From contig DJYO01000013.1 of assembly GCA_002450155.1 (NCBI GenBank), forward strand, positions 1-64,000: a stretch of 64,000 nucleotides of DNA, in the 5' to 3' direction. How positions within the stretch are numbered: the stretch's first letter is position 1; each line of letters opens with the position of its first letter. Below the pieces are notes generated by a model. It ran no database searches and was not told the DNA's origin. It worked only from the letters and a program-made list of their open reading frames with translations. Of this stretch, positions 35,704 through 45,400 are shown piece after piece. The translations under genes were made by a program, and so were the position numbers. Origin of the DNA: Mageeibacillus sp. UBA6976 (GTDB taxonomy: Bacteria > Bacillota > Clostridia > Saccharofermentanales > Saccharofermentanaceae).

Positions 35704-36699
35704 TTAAACTTGATATTTAGCCCAGATGCCGGTCTTATCGTGAGTATGCTCAGGGAGCTGGTAGAGGTCATGACCGGGGAAATCGTTGCCCTCAATAAGG
35801 GCAGGTCTGTCAGGCATAAAGCATACATCCCAGCCGACATAAGCTACCTGTGGGACGACCTTGGCAGCCTCAGTACACATTTCCCTCACCTCATCCCACA
35901 TGGGGAATACAAAATCCTTAACGGGGGTGCCGGTAACGGGGTGGGTCTTATAAAGTACTTTGGTCTTATCGATAGGATAGTCAATGATAGTACCGGTCTT
36001 CTCATCTACAGGTGCAGTCATGCCGCCACTGTTGAAGTTATCAACGGTATTGCCGTGATTGCCGATACGGACGCAGGCACTGACGATATGTACAACGTCA
36101 TCTTTGAGGATGGTAACTACTCTCACCGTATTAACGGCATTAGGATAGATGGCAGCTACCTTCGGGTGCTGCTCGATCATCTCTTCGAGAAGGTGCGGTC
36201 TCTCCTGGGCCATATAGTAGTCGTAATACTCTTCGGGAGTCTTGGCTCTGCAATCGATCTTCTCTACTGTCTTGCCGCAGGATCCTACATCTGCCTTGGC
36301 CATCAGATAGTCGTGGCTTGAGATAAAATCCAATACTTCCTGCTTGTTATCCTCGCGGATCTCGATCCATTTACGCCCTAAGAAACTGTTAAAGCGGCGG
36401 TTAAATTCGATCTTGTTGTCGATCATGTGAGTATAGGCAGGGTTGTTATACTTCTTGACCAGATCGTTGTTCCTGCCGCGTGTGATATAGGTATCCCTCT
36501 CCTTATCTGTGAGGTTATACATCTCATAGAGCCAGTAGTCCATATAACCTGCTCCGAACTTGCGGGCACACTTAGCCATATCGAAGAAAATATAGATCCT
36601 GGACTTACCTGTCTTGTCGTGAATAACCTTGATCTTATCGTTCATGGCTGAGTAATCCATACGGGTCAGCCTCTTAAGGATGTATTTGATATTAGGCAT
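35704..36699 (-). CDS. Sugar-transfer-associated ATP-grasp protein
   Basis: 331 aa. The C-terminal two thirds fits the ATP-grasp fold: LMAKADVGSCGKTVEKI as the nucleotide loop (about 132-148), a long central strand region with NAVNTVRVVTILKDD, and YVGWDVCFMPDRPALIEGNDFPG near the end, where Asp, Glu and Asn bind magnesium. This pattern is that of the family named after its frequent place in sugar-transfer loci. Here it lies between bioY and ddh, away from such genes. It would ligate an acid to an amine or thiol with ATP; the substrate is unknown. Confidence 0.8.
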   Translation of the reverse strand: MPNIKYILKRLTRMDYSAMNDKIKVIHDKTGKSRIYIFFDMAKCARKFGAGYMDYWLYEMYNLTDKERDTYITRGRNNDLVKKYNNPAYTHMIDNKIEFNRRFNSFLGRKWIEIREDNKQEVLDFISSHDYLMAKADVGSCGKTVEKIDCRAKTPEEYYDYYMAQERPHLLEEMIEQHPKVAAIYPNAVNTVRVVTILKDDVVHIVSACVRIGNHGNTVDNFNSGGMTAPVDEKTGTIIDYPIDKTKVLYKTHPVTGTPVKDFVFPMWDEVREMCTEAAKVVPQVAYVGWDVCFMPDRPALIEGNDFPGHDLYQLPEHTHDKTGIWAKYQV

Positions 36700-36720
36700 A
36701 AAGAACTTCCTTAGAATGTT

Positions 36721-36761
36721 ATTCGATTATTATAATACAATGCTCTATTTTTTGTTATAAT
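36721..36761. promoter_or_regulatory. Divergent promoter region between the ATP-grasp gene and ddh
   Basis: TATAAT at 36756-36761 on the plus strand faces ddh, with AGGAGG at 36784-36789. TATAAT is also found near 36729-36734 on the minus strand for the ATP-grasp gene. Neither has a good -35. Confidence 0.45.
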
Positions 36762-36796
36762 GTTGGCGCAAAATAACGACTAACAGGAGGCAATAT

Positions 36797-37783
36797 ATGT
36801 CATATAAGATTGGTATTTTAGGCTACGGCAATCTTGCCAAAGGCTGTGAACTCTCAATAATGCAGAATCCTGATATGGAGCTTGTAGCGGTATTCACAAG
36901 AAGAGATCCCTCAACTGTTACTATCCAGACAGAAGGAGCAAAGGTTGATTCAGCAGACAATATCGAAAACTACAAGGATCAGATCGATGTTCTCATCATC
37001 TGCGGAGGTTCTGCTACAGATCTTCCTGAGATGACACCTAAGTATTCCAAGATGTTCAACTGCATTGACAGCTTTGATACACATGCGAATATCCCGGTTC
37101 ACTTTAAGAATGTTGACGATGCAGCCAAGGCATCTTCACACACTTCACTCATCTCAGCAGGCTGGGATCCCGGAATGTTCTCACTTACAAGACTCTATTC
37201 AAACTGCGTCCTCCCCGAGGGCAAGGATTACACATTCTGGGGCAAGGGTGTATCACAGGGTCACTCTGATGCGATCAGAAGAGTTGAAGGTGTCAAGAAC
37301 GGCAAGCAGTACACTATCCCCGTACCTGAGGCATTAGATGCCGTAAGATCCGGAAGCGAGCCTGAGCTCACAACACGCCAGAAGCACACACGTGAGTGCT
37401 TTGTAGTTGCTGAGGAAGGCGCTGACAAGGCCAAGATCGAGAAGACGATCAAGGAGATGCCTAATTACTTTGCAGATTACGATACAACAGTACACTTCAT
37501 TTCCGAAGAGGAATTCAATGCTAACCACTCCGGAATGAACCACGGCGGCTTCGTCTTCAGATCCGGTACTACAGGCAAGAACGGCGAGAATAAGCACATA
37601 ATCGAGTATTCCTTAAAGCTCGACTCCAACCCTGAATTCACAGGTTCAGTTCTCGTAGCCTATGCAAGAGCCATCGCAAGACTTGCAAGTAATGGTGACT
37701 ACGGCTGCAAGACAGTCTTTGACATTGCACCTGCCCTCCTCTCACCTCTTACAGGTGAAGAGATAAGAGCTCACCTGCTCTGA
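36797..37783 (+). CDS. ddh: meso-Diaminopimelate D-dehydrogenase
   Basis: 328 aa, the usual length. It makes meso-diaminopimelate directly from tetrahydrodipicolinate, ammonia and NADPH, feeding lysine and peptidoglycan. The NADPH loop GILGYGNLAKG (about 6-16), CGGSATDLPEM (about 70-80), DSFDTHANIP (about 91-100) and SAGWDPGMFSL (about 120-130) are family blocks that contact the cofactor and substrate. AGGAGG lies 7 nt before the ATG. It is a single gene with its own terminator. Confidence 0.94.
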   Translation: MSYKIGILGYGNLAKGCELSIMQNPDMELVAVFTRRDPSTVTIQTEGAKVDSADNIENYKDQIDVLIICGGSATDLPEMTPKYSKMFNCIDSFDTHANIPVHFKNVDDAAKASSHTSLISAGWDPGMFSLTRLYSNCVLPEGKDYTFWGKGVSQGHSDAIRRVEGVKNGKQYTIPVPEALDAVRSGSEPELTTRQKHTRECFVVAEEGADKAKIEKTIKEMPNYFADYDTTVHFISEEEFNANHSGMNHGGFVFRSGTTGKNGENKHIIEYSLKLDSNPEFTGSVLVAYARAIARLASNGDYGCKTVFDIAPALLSPLTGEEIRAHLL

Positions 37784-37807
37784 TAGATCAGACATCCTGT
37801 TTATAAG

Positions 37808-37836
37808 GACCGCAGTATCTGCTGCGGTCTTTTTTA
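37808..37836 (+). terminator. Rho-independent terminator of ddh
   Basis: GACCGCAG/CTGCGGTC form an 8-bp perfect stem followed by TTTTTT on the plus strand. Confidence 0.95.
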
Positions 37837-37840
37837 TTTA

Positions 37841-37873
37841 GAAAGAAAACAGCTGCCGGATTACCGGCAGCTG
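37841..37873 (-). terminator. Rho-independent terminator of ilvE
   Basis: CAGCTGCCGG/CCGGCAGCTG form a perfect 10-bp stem with a 4-nt loop, followed on the minus strand by TTTTCTTTC. It stands back to back with the ddh terminator. Confidence 0.9.
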
Positions 37874-37902
37874 CTAAACTTAAAAATTATCCTGATCCGG
37901 GA

Positions 37903-38937
37903 TCAGCACTTGATCTCCATGATCCAGCCCTCAGGTGCTTCAACAGTGCCCATCTGGATACCTGTCAAAGTCTCTCTGAGCTTGGTCATTACAGGGCCCA
38001 TCTCCTCCATTCCGGAAGCGAATGTGAATTCCTTGCCATGGTCATTGATAGAGCCAAGAGGTGAGATAACAGCTGCTGTACCGCAGAGACCACCCTCTGT
38101 GAATGCACCGCCCATAACTTCTTCGAGTGTAACTTCACGCTCATCGATCTTCATGCCGCAGTAATGCTCTGCAACATAAACGAGAGATCTCCTGGTGATA
38201 GAAGGCAGGATAGAATCTGACTTCGGAACAACGAGCGTGCCGTTGCCGTCTGTGAAGATCAGGTTTGCACCGCCTGTCTCCTCGATCTTAGTACGTGTGG
38301 ACGGATCGAGATAGATATTCTCAGCAAATCCTTCGTTATGAGCTGTAACGATGGCATGCAGTGACATAGCATAGTTAAGACCTGCCTTGATATTACCCGT
38401 TCCTCTCGGGGCTGCACGGTCAAAGTCAGAAATCTTAACCTTGATCGGCTTAGCGCCACCCTTGAAGTAAGGGCCGACAGGTGTAGCAAAGATCCTGTAC
38501 TGATATTCATCTGCAGGCTTTACGCCGATAACAGGATTGATACCGAAGATATAAGGCCTCAGATATAATGATGCACCTGTTCCAAAGGGAGGAACCCATG
38601 CTGCATTACCTGCTACAGTCTCCTGTACTGATCTTATAAACAACTCCTTGGAGATCGGGGGGATCTCAAGACGAACTGCTGAATCGTGAAGTCTCTCTGC
38701 GTTAAGGTCAGGACGGAATGTAACGATCCTTCCATCAACTGTCTCATAAGCCTTAAGGCCTTCAAATACTGTCTGTGCGTACTGAAGAACGCCGGCATCC
38801 TCACTCATGACGATCATGTCGTCGTCGATCAAAGCACCTTCATCCCAAGCGCCGTTCTTGTAATTAGCAACGAAACGCTTGTCTGTTTTCTGATAAGAGA
38901 ATGTCAGGTTCTCCCAGTCAAGATTTTTCTTCTCCAT
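37903..38937 (-). CDS. ilvE: Branched-chain amino acid aminotransferase
   Basis: 344 aa, fold-type IV PLP enzyme. It transfers the amino group between glutamate and the 2-oxoacids of Leu, Ile and Val. GTGNIKAGLNYAMSL near residue 188 carries the Lys that binds PLP. TKIEETGGANLIF (about 220-232) and GTAAVISPLG near 288 bind the cofactor phosphate. AAGGAA precedes the ATG. It links the leu genes at 45-48 kb and the 2-oxoacid oxidoreductase in branched-chain metabolism, but is not in either operon. Confidence 0.95.
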   Translation of the reverse strand: MEKKNLDWENLTFSYQKTDKRFVANYKNGAWDEGALIDDDMIVMSEDAGVLQYAQTVFEGLKAYETVDGRIVTFRPDLNAERLHDSAVRLEIPPISKELFIRSVQETVAGNAAWVPPFGTGASLYLRPYIFGINPVIGVKPADEYQYRIFATPVGPYFKGGAKPIKVKISDFDRAAPRGTGNIKAGLNYAMSLHAIVTAHNEGFAENIYLDPSTRTKIEETGGANLIFTDGNGTLVVPKSDSILPSITRRSLVYVAEHYCGMKIDEREVTLEEVMGGAFTEGGLCGTAAVISPLGSINDHGKEFTFASGMEEMGPVMTKLRETLTGIQMGTVEAPEGWIMEIKC

Positions 38938-38986
38938 AGGACTGTTCCTTCTTTCCTTAAATTTACTTCAGTGCATTATAGCACAA

Positions 38987-40099
38987 TCAGACGAATCTAT
39001 AACCACATGCGTGGAAAACTGTTTCACCGGCCTTGATGACAGGGGATGCAAATTCAGGAATATTCACCGCATTGGGGAACATCTGGGCTTCAAGACATAC
39101 CGCGCCATACTGAACATACGGGATATCCCCCTTCTGATCCTGTCCGCCTAAGTGATTTCCTGCATAGATCTGAATACCCGGAAGATCAGTAAACACTTCC
39201 ATGTTTCTGCCGCTGGCAGGATCTTCTATCGCTGCAGCAAAAGAGAATGTTCCGGGAACCGTCTTAAGGCACCAGTTCTGATCGATACCCAAAGACATGG
39301 TGATCTGGGGATCGTCGCTGTCCAAAAGGTCAGATACAAATCTTGCCTCTCTGCAGTCAAAGACTGTACCGTCAACAGGCATTATCCTGCCGTCAGGACA
39401 GTTATGCTCATCTTTAAGAGTTACTGCATCAGCATTTATGGTAAGGAGCTGTTCTCCGGTATATCCGGAATTATGCCCTGCCAGGTTGAAATAAGAGTGA
39501 TTTGTAGGAGCAAAGACAGTATCCTTATCTGACTTTGCTATATACATGATGAGGAAAGTCTTATCCTCAAGCCAGCAATACAATACCTTAGTCTTGAGAT
39601 TACCAGGGAAACCGCAGGCTCCGTCAGGTGATACGTATGTAAGGAGCAGCGCTTCCCCGTCACACTCGGCTATACCTGCTATGCCGGATTCATGAATAAG
39701 AAGGTCTGCCTCTGATTCAGAGATAACCTGGCCATCCCAGAATACATTCTGGAATGCGGGCTTTCCTGAATGAAGGTTATTGGGTCCGTCGTTTGCAGGG
39801 ATCTCATACACATTGCCGTTTATAGCAAACTTTGCACCTGAGATCCTGTTGGCACTCCGGCCTACAACAGATCCGTGATTTGCACCACTTGCCATATACT
39901 CATCAAGTCCCTTAAGTCCCAGTATTATATCGGCTATATTGCCGTCTTTGTCAGGAACCATCAGATTGGTGATAAGAGCTCCGTATGTGATAACGGATGC
40001 TTCGTATCCGCCAGCTGCAGTGATAGTAAACTGCCTGGATATTCCCTTATACTTATCAGGGTTCTTGATCGATAGGTAATCTTTGGTTGTAATGCTCAT
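38987..40099 (-). CDS. galM: Aldose 1-epimerase (mutarotase)
   Basis: 370 aa. It interconverts alpha and beta anomers of galactose or glucose. GRSANRISGAKF near residue 79 holds the conserved Arg. TNHSYFNLAGH (about 208-218) supplies the catalytic His, and CLEAQMFPNAVN near 336 the catalytic Glu. The length is normal for the GalM family. It lies 49 bp upstream of ilvE in the same direction; there are no other galactose genes here, so its role is general sugar use. Confidence 0.92.
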   Translation of the reverse strand: MSITTKDYLSIKNPDKYKGISRQFTITAAGGYEASVITYGALITNLMVPDKDGNIADIILGLKGLDEYMASGANHGSVVGRSANRISGAKFAINGNVYEIPANDGPNNLHSGKPAFQNVFWDGQVISESEADLLIHESGIAGIAECDGEALLLTYVSPDGACGFPGNLKTKVLYCWLEDKTFLIMYIAKSDKDTVFAPTNHSYFNLAGHNSGYTGEQLLTINADAVTLKDEHNCPDGRIMPVDGTVFDCREARFVSDLLDSDDPQITMSLGIDQNWCLKTVPGTFSFAAAIEDPASGRNMEVFTDLPGIQIYAGNHLGGQDQKGDIPYVQYGAVCLEAQMFPNAVNIPEFASPVIKAGETVFHACGYRFV

Positions 40100-40157
40100 C
40101 AGGATTCTCTTTTCTTAAATACTCAGTGGATTATAGCACAGTTTTAACTAATGATAC

Positions 40158-40186
40158 TTGCCAATATACTAAAATCACATTACAAT
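40158..40186 (+). promoter_or_regulatory. Promoter of tRNA-Ala
   Basis: TTGCCA (40158-40163) and TACAAT (40181-40186) are 17 bp apart and end about 10 bp before the tRNA 5' end. Confidence 0.75.
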
Positions 40187-40196
40187 CTTTGCATCC

Positions 40197-40272
40197 GGGG
40201 CATTAGCTCAGCTGGGAGAGCGCTACGCTGGCAGCGTAGAGGTCACGGGTTCGAGCCCCGTATGCTCCACCA
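40197..40272 (+). tRNA. tRNA-Ala (anticodon GGC)
   Basis: A full cloverleaf with an encoded CCA end: acceptor stem GGGGCAT/ATGCTCC, a D arm with AGCTGGGAGA, an anticodon stem CTACG/CGTAG around CTGGCAG with GGC at 40230-40232, and a T arm containing GGTTCGAGCC. It reads GCC and GCU codons. It is a lone tRNA with its own promoter and terminator. Confidence 0.97.
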
Positions 40273-40275
40273 AAC

Positions 40276-40318
40276 AAAAAAGAGGTCTGCAGCAAATATA
40301 CTGCAGGCCTCTTTGTTT
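40276..40318. terminator. Bidirectional terminator between tRNA-Ala and the alcohol dehydrogenase gene
   Basis: AGAGGTCTGCAG (40281-40292) pairs with CTGCAGGCCTCT (40301-40312) with one wobble. It has a TTTGTTT tract on the plus strand and a T-rich TTTTTTG on the minus strand, so it can end both transcripts. Confidence 0.88.
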
Positions 40319-40337
40319 CAGCAAAGTTTATAAGCTC

Positions 40338-41483
40338 TTACATAAGCTTTCTAAACATCATCTCGAAATCTTCAAGTGTTGCGTGCTTCGGGTTGCCGGG
40401 AGCGCATGCGTCAGCTGCCGCAGATTCACAAAGGAATGGGAGGTCCTCTTCTTTCAGAGCTTCGAGCTTGGTAGGGATGCCAACATCAACAGAGAGCTTC
40501 CTAACTTCGTCGATAGCTGCCTTGCGGTACTCTTCGGGTGTCATGCCCTCTGTATCAACACCAAAGGCTTCTGCTATAGCCTTAAACTTCTCCCCTGTTG
40601 TCTCCTGATTGAACTCCATTACGATAGGGAGCATCATTGCGCAGGCAACACCATGAGGTGTGTCATAGACAGCGCCAAGAGTATGAGCCATAGAGTGAGC
40701 GATACCCAGACCTACATTTGAATAAGCCATAGCTGTTACATACTGAGCAAGAGCCATGCCCTCTCTTCCTTCAGGATCGTTATCTACAGCCTTGCGGAGG
40801 CTCTTGGCAATAAGCTTGATAGCCTCGAGGTCAAGACAATCGGATAATTCCCAGGCTGCAGCTGTTGTGTAACCTTCGATCGCATGAGTAAGAGCGTCCA
40901 TACCGGTAGAAGCCGTAAGGCCCTTAGGCATAGTGGACATCATGTCGGGGTCTACCACTGCTATGTCGGGGATATCGTTGGGATCTACACATACGAACTT
41001 ACGCTTCTTCTCTACATCGGTGATAACGTAGTTGATCGTTGACTCCGCACCTGTTCCGCCTGTTGTAGGGACTGCAATGGTAAATACTGTTCTGTTCTTT
41101 GTGGGGGCAACACCTTCCAGAGATCTTACATCGTAGTATTCAGGGTTATTGACGATTATGCCTATACCCTTACCTGTATCCATCGAAGATCCGCCGCCAA
41201 TGGTGATCATAAAGTCAGCACCGGACTGCCTGTAGCAGTCTACGCCGTGCTGTACATTCTCTATAGTGGGATTCGGCTTTATGTCAGAATAAAGCTCATA
41301 AGGAATTCCATTAGCATCCAGAAGATCTGTAACTTTGGCTGTTACACCAAATTTGATGAGGTCAGGGTCAGATGCGACAAAAGCCTTATTGAGACCTCTG
41401 GATTTGATGATGCCGGGGATCTCCTGGATCGCACCCTTACCGTGATAAGAGATTCCGTTAAGTACAAAACGATTAACTGCCAT
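40338..41483 (-). CDS. Iron-containing alcohol dehydrogenase
   Basis: 381 aa, group III dehydrogenase of the FucO/Adh4 type. GGGSSMDTGKGIG (about 96-108) binds NAD(P). The iron ligands are in GMDALTHAIEGY (Asp/His, about 193-204) and GIAHSMAHTLGAVYDTPHG (His residues, about 258-276). It could reduce acetaldehyde, lactaldehyde or butyraldehyde during fermentation; the substrate cannot be told. AAGGAGG is ahead of the ATG. It stands alone. Confidence 0.92.
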   Translation of the reverse strand: MAVNRFVLNGISYHGKGAIQEIPGIIKSRGLNKAFVASDPDLIKFGVTAKVTDLLDANGIPYELYSDIKPNPTIENVQHGVDCYRQSGADFMITIGGGSSMDTGKGIGIIVNNPEYYDVRSLEGVAPTKNRTVFTIAVPTTGGTGAESTINYVITDVEKKRKFVCVDPNDIPDIAVVDPDMMSTMPKGLTASTGMDALTHAIEGYTTAAAWELSDCLDLEAIKLIAKSLRKAVDNDPEGREGMALAQYVTAMAYSNVGLGIAHSMAHTLGAVYDTPHGVACAMMLPIVMEFNQETTGEKFKAIAEAFGVDTEGMTPEEYRKAAIDEVRKLSVDVGIPTKLEALKEEDLPFLCESAAADACAPGNPKHATLEDFEMMFRKLM

Positions 41484-41579
41484 GGGAAATTACCTCCTTA
41501 GAATTTAGATAGCTTCGCTTCACCTAATATTCTAACAGGAGTCAAAAGCAGATAATGTTATATTTTAGAAAACAATCTT

Positions 41580-43826
41580 TCAGTCAGGCTTTTCGGCCGG
41601 GATGAATTCCTGATTGTTTATAAGTTCCTTTCTGCCGGCTACCGCTTCGTCTGCAAGCTCCAGGAGCCTTTGCTGGGAATCGAGCTTATTCTTGCCCCTT
41701 AAGTCCAACTTGTGGTATGTACCATCAGGACTTAAGAAACTTGCTCTTACCGTATCGGCAAGCTCTACATCCAGGACTTCCTTAACTCTCGCTCTGCAGT
41801 CCGGATCCTCTATAGGGAAAAGAAGTTCAACTCTTCTGTTAAGGTTTCTGGGCATCCAGTCTGCCGAAGCCATATACAGGTCGTCGTGACCTTCATTAAG
41901 GAAGTAGAATATCCTGGAGTGCTCAAGGAATCTTCCTGTTATGGATCTGACCGTTATGTTCTCGCTAAGTCCGGGGATGCCGGCTCTGAGACAGCATATG
42001 CCCCTTACGATAAGATCGATCTTAACACCAGCCTTGGAGGCATTATAGAGTTCATTGATGATCACTCCGTCAACAAGAGAATTGATCTTGGCAATGATCC
42101 TGGCCTCCTTGCCTTCCTTGGCATTTTCAGCCTCTCTCCTGATCTTGGATACAAAGTATTCCTTCATCCACAAAGGTGCAGGAATAAGTCTCCTCCAGTT
42201 CTGAGGGATCGAGAAGCCGGAGAGCATATTGAAGAATTCCGATGCATCTTCGCCATAGGATTCTGCTGCAGTAAACAGGCCTAAGTCAGTATAGATCTTG
42301 GCGGTAACATCGTTGTAGTTACCGGTTGCAAGGTGCAGGTATCTCCTGATACCGTCTTCTTCCTTACGAACGACCAATGTGATCTTGGAGTGTGTCTTAA
42401 GACCTACGAGTCCATAGATTACATGGCAGCCCGCATTCTCCAGTTTCTTTGCCCAGTTGATATTGTTCTCTTCGTCAAATCTGGCCTTAAGCTCGACTAG
42501 TACCATGACCTGTTTGCCGTTCTGGGCGGCTTCCAGGAGAGCTGCGATAATGGGCGATCTTGAAGATACGCGGTACAGGGTCTGCTTGATAGCGAGTACA
42601 TTGGGGTCTCTTGCTGCCTGTTTAACAAACTCGAGTACCGGTTCGAAAGTCTCGTATGGATGATGCACGATCCTGTCCTTCTCCCTTATCTGCTGGAAGA
42701 TATCAAGCTGTGACACAGGACCATCGAAAGAAGCAGCCTCTGCAGGTTCATGTTCGGGGTAGCAAAGCTCGGGATGCTTGGGCTTGCACGCAGATTCCAG
42801 CTTAGACAGGAATGTAAGATCGATAGGACCGTTCACACTGAATATATCGTTCTTGTCGATATCCAGTTCATCTACAATGAATTCAAGGAGCTCGGGATCC
42901 ATGTCATCCTGGATCTCAAGTCTTATGATCTCACCGAAACGGCGCTTTCTGACCTGCTCTTCGATCTCTTTGAGGAGGTCTTCTGCTTCGTCTTCATCGA
43001 TATCGAGATCGGCATTACGCATAACTCTGTAAAAGCCTGATGCCACGACCTTCTGTCCGTCGAAGAGTTCAGAAATATTAGCCCTTATGATCTGCTCTAT
43101 CGGGACAAAGATGTCACCTTCTTCTGTAGTCAGCTGATAAAGCCTCTTAACGACTGTAGGGATCTGTATCGTGGCATATTTGTAAGGCTCGCTCTCCTCG
43201 GATCTGCTCGCATTCTTGATCCCGTCGTTTGCCTTATCCTGAAGCCTGACTTCATTAGGATCGTTCTCGAGCATTACCATCATGTTGAGCATACGGTTAT
43301 AGATCAGAGGGAAAGGTCTTGATGCATCGATCGCAAGGGGCGTTACTATCGGGTACAAAACAGCCTTGAAGTATTCGTTTACGATCTTCTTCTGCTTACC
43401 GGTAAGCTCGTCGTAGTTTCTGAAATAGATATGCTCCTGCTCTAATGCGGGAACTAGAGACCTGCCGAAAGTAGAATACATAAGAGCCATCGTCCTTCTG
43501 GTCTTGGCATCTATGCTCTCAAGCTGTTCACTGGTGGTGAAGCCTGCTAGATCTTTATCCTCGAGACCGATACTCTTCATGTCTCTTAAAGAAGCCACAC
43601 GGACGATATAGAACTCGTCCAGGTTAGATGCGGTAATGGACAGGAAGTTAAGTCTCTCAAGCAAAGGGTTCTTGGTATCCCTTGCCTCGTGCAGGATACG
43701 GTCGTCAAATTCAAGCCATGACAATTCCCTGTTATAGAACTTGGAATTCTTGCTCAAAGGTGAAGCATACTTATCTGTCTTATTCTCTTTGCTCTTTGAT
43801 GCAGAGCTTTTCTTGGACTGCGCCAT
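41580..43826 (-). CDS. ppk: Polyphosphate kinase
   Basis: 748 aa, PPK1 type. It polymerises the gamma phosphate of ATP into polyphosphate and also runs in reverse. The N-terminal domain has FYNRELSWLEFDDRILHEA (about 31-49). The PLD-like catalytic halves hold VELKARFDEENNINWAKKLE, THSKITLVVRKE with one His, and the His of LEHSRIFYF near residue 634 that is expected to be phosphorylated. An acidic insertion (about 273-289) is seen in the head domain. Its ATG shares 1 bp with the ppx stop. No clear terminator follows. Confidence 0.95.
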   Translation of the reverse strand: MAQSKKSSASKSKENKTDKYASPLSKNSKFYNRELSWLEFDDRILHEARDTKNPLLERLNFLSITASNLDEFYIVRVASLRDMKSIGLEDKDLAGFTTSEQLESIDAKTRRTMALMYSTFGRSLVPALEQEHIYFRNYDELTGKQKKIVNEYFKAVLYPIVTPLAIDASRPFPLIYNRMLNMMVMLENDPNEVRLQDKANDGIKNASRSEESEPYKYATIQIPTVVKRLYQLTTEEGDIFVPIEQIIRANISELFDGQKVVASGFYRVMRNADLDIDEDEAEDLLKEIEEQVRKRRFGEIIRLEIQDDMDPELLEFIVDELDIDKNDIFSVNGPIDLTFLSKLESACKPKHPELCYPEHEPAEAASFDGPVSQLDIFQQIREKDRIVHHPYETFEPVLEFVKQAARDPNVLAIKQTLYRVSSRSPIIAALLEAAQNGKQVMVLVELKARFDEENNINWAKKLENAGCHVIYGLVGLKTHSKITLVVRKEEDGIRRYLHLATGNYNDVTAKIYTDLGLFTAAESYGEDASEFFNMLSGFSIPQNWRRLIPAPLWMKEYFVSKIRREAENAKEGKEARIIAKINSLVDGVIINELYNASKAGVKIDLIVRGICCLRAGIPGLSENITVRSITGRFLEHSRIFYFLNEGHDDLYMASADWMPRNLNRRVELLFPIEDPDCRARVKEVLDVELADTVRASFLSPDGTYHKLDLRGKNKLDSQQRLLELADEAVAGRKELINNQEFIPAEKPD

Positions 43827-45364
43827 TAGATTTCCCTCCTGGAATTTAGAACGGGCTTTATGCCCATAACATCTTCAAACAGACCACACCTGTGCTCAAA
43901 GGCCCAGGCTTCAAATGTCATATCCTGCGATGACTGGCAGCTGATGACGAACTTGTCAGGCTTTAGAGCGTAGCTGATCTTCTTGGCCTTCTCCTTATGG
44001 GAGGCATCCATTGAATCTGCGATCCTTAAGATCGAGCAGAGCTTGGATACAATGACCTTCTGATCAGACGGCAGGATAGAATAGTAGTACGAATCATACG
44101 GATCATCCCTGGGATACAGCCTGACCACCAGAGCACACATATTAAGCTCGTCCTTGTCGAGGCCCATCAGATTAGTATATGAGATGACTGAATATGCAGC
44201 ATCGCTGTGCCCCTTGGAGTGAACGAACTTACCTACCTCATGAAGTATTACGGCCACATGAAGAAGGAGTCTGTCCCTGTCGCTCAGGCCGCTTACTTTC
44301 TTGATCGAATCGAAAATGCTGAGTGCAGCATTCTCAACGAATTCAATGTGCTTCTTATCACATCTGTACCTCTTGGCAAGGTGCTTTGCAGCGGAAACTA
44401 TATAGCTGTCAGGATCCACAGCAGCCTTGAGTCCCAGATGCTTGTAGCAATAGTAGTAGATAATGCCGTCGGATAAAGATGCATGAGGCATATAGATCCT
44501 GTCGACATTAGTATACTCCATCATATTCTTTATGATGAGCGCCGTAGGAAGCAGGAGCGGAGATATTGTAGACGGTATATTATCGTGAAGCGTAAGGTCC
44601 GTAGGTCTTGTCTTGAGCAGATAATCATATGTCTCCATGAACTGCTCCTTGGTCATTATGCAGGAATCCATGGGATCGTACCCTGCAAGACGCTTAATAA
44701 ATCCGATCTCTCCGGAGAAAGCTATAAGGTTCTTATATGTAATGCCCTTAGGTTCAACTGCGTGATAGTCATCAAGATCCTGGCCTATAAACTCCTCCAT
44801 GACTTCCTCATAGTGAGTGGTCCTGTTCTCAAGATCTGCGAGCATTCCTGAGATACGGAGCGAGCCTAATACCAGGTTCTGGGAGAATACAAATTCAGAT
44901 TTATCATATACTGATGCCTGCAGAGATCCGGAACCGATATCCAGCATCATCGTGCCGTTGGCGATCATCTTGGAGAACTCAGGATAGATAGCCTGAACTG
45001 CTATACCTTGATAGTACCTCTCCATAGAGTTCTCTAATACTCTGATCTTAAACCCGGTCCTTGTCCTTACCTTCTCGATTACTACCTCTGCATTAGATGC
45101 ATCTCTGAATGCAGATGTGGCGACACAGAAGACCTTGGATACACCATACTCACGGCACTTAAGGTCAAACATCTTAAGGCACTTGCAAAGCTCATCAACC
45201 TGCTCCGGCATGATGACGCCTGAACGGTAACTGCGAAGTCCCAGACCGGTATATTTCCTTACTGCCTCTATCTCCTTCGGTTTGCCCTTGGCATTGATCT
45301 CAAAGATCTTGATCCTCGCGGTGATCGCGCCAATATCGATCACTGCCGCTAACTTCTTACTCAT
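43826..45364 (-). CDS. ppx: Exopolyphosphatase/guanosine pentaphosphatase (Ppx/GppA) with HD domain
   Basis: 512 aa. The ASKHA fold shows AAVIDIGAITARIKIFEI (about 5-22) and LDIGSGSLQASVY near residue 141 as its phosphate loops. The second glycine-rich loop is GSGS rather than the usual GGGS, a small change. The C-terminal 200 residues carry an HD-like domain with VAVILHEVGKFVHSKGHSDAAY. It hydrolyses polyphosphate ends or pppGpp. It is coupled to ppk by TGATG, so synthesis and breakdown enzymes are made together. Confidence 0.9.
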   Translation of the reverse strand: MSKKLAAVIDIGAITARIKIFEINAKGKPKEIEAVRKYTGLGLRSYRSGVIMPEQVDELCKCLKMFDLKCREYGVSKVFCVATSAFRDASNAEVVIEKVRTRTGFKIRVLENSMERYYQGIAVQAIYPEFSKMIANGTMMLDIGSGSLQASVYDKSEFVFSQNLVLGSLRISGMLADLENRTTHYEEVMEEFIGQDLDDYHAVEPKGITYKNLIAFSGEIGFIKRLAGYDPMDSCIMTKEQFMETYDYLLKTRPTDLTLHDNIPSTISPLLLPTALIIKNMMEYTNVDRIYMPHASLSDGIIYYYCYKHLGLKAAVDPDSYIVSAAKHLAKRYRCDKKHIEFVENAALSIFDSIKKVSGLSDRDRLLLHVAVILHEVGKFVHSKGHSDAAYSVISYTNLMGLDKDELNMCALVVRLYPRDDPYDSYYYSILPSDQKVIVSKLCSILRIADSMDASHKEKAKKISYALKPDKFVISCQSSQDMTFEAWAFEHRCGLFEDVMGIKPVLNSRREI

Positions 45365-45400
45365 AAGCTTGCCCTTATCTGTATATTCTATATATCTAGT

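Noticed and set aside
40151..40333. Plus-strand frame of 60 codons
   Set aside because: It spans tRNA-Ala and its terminator, so it is a chance reading of RNA-gene sequence.
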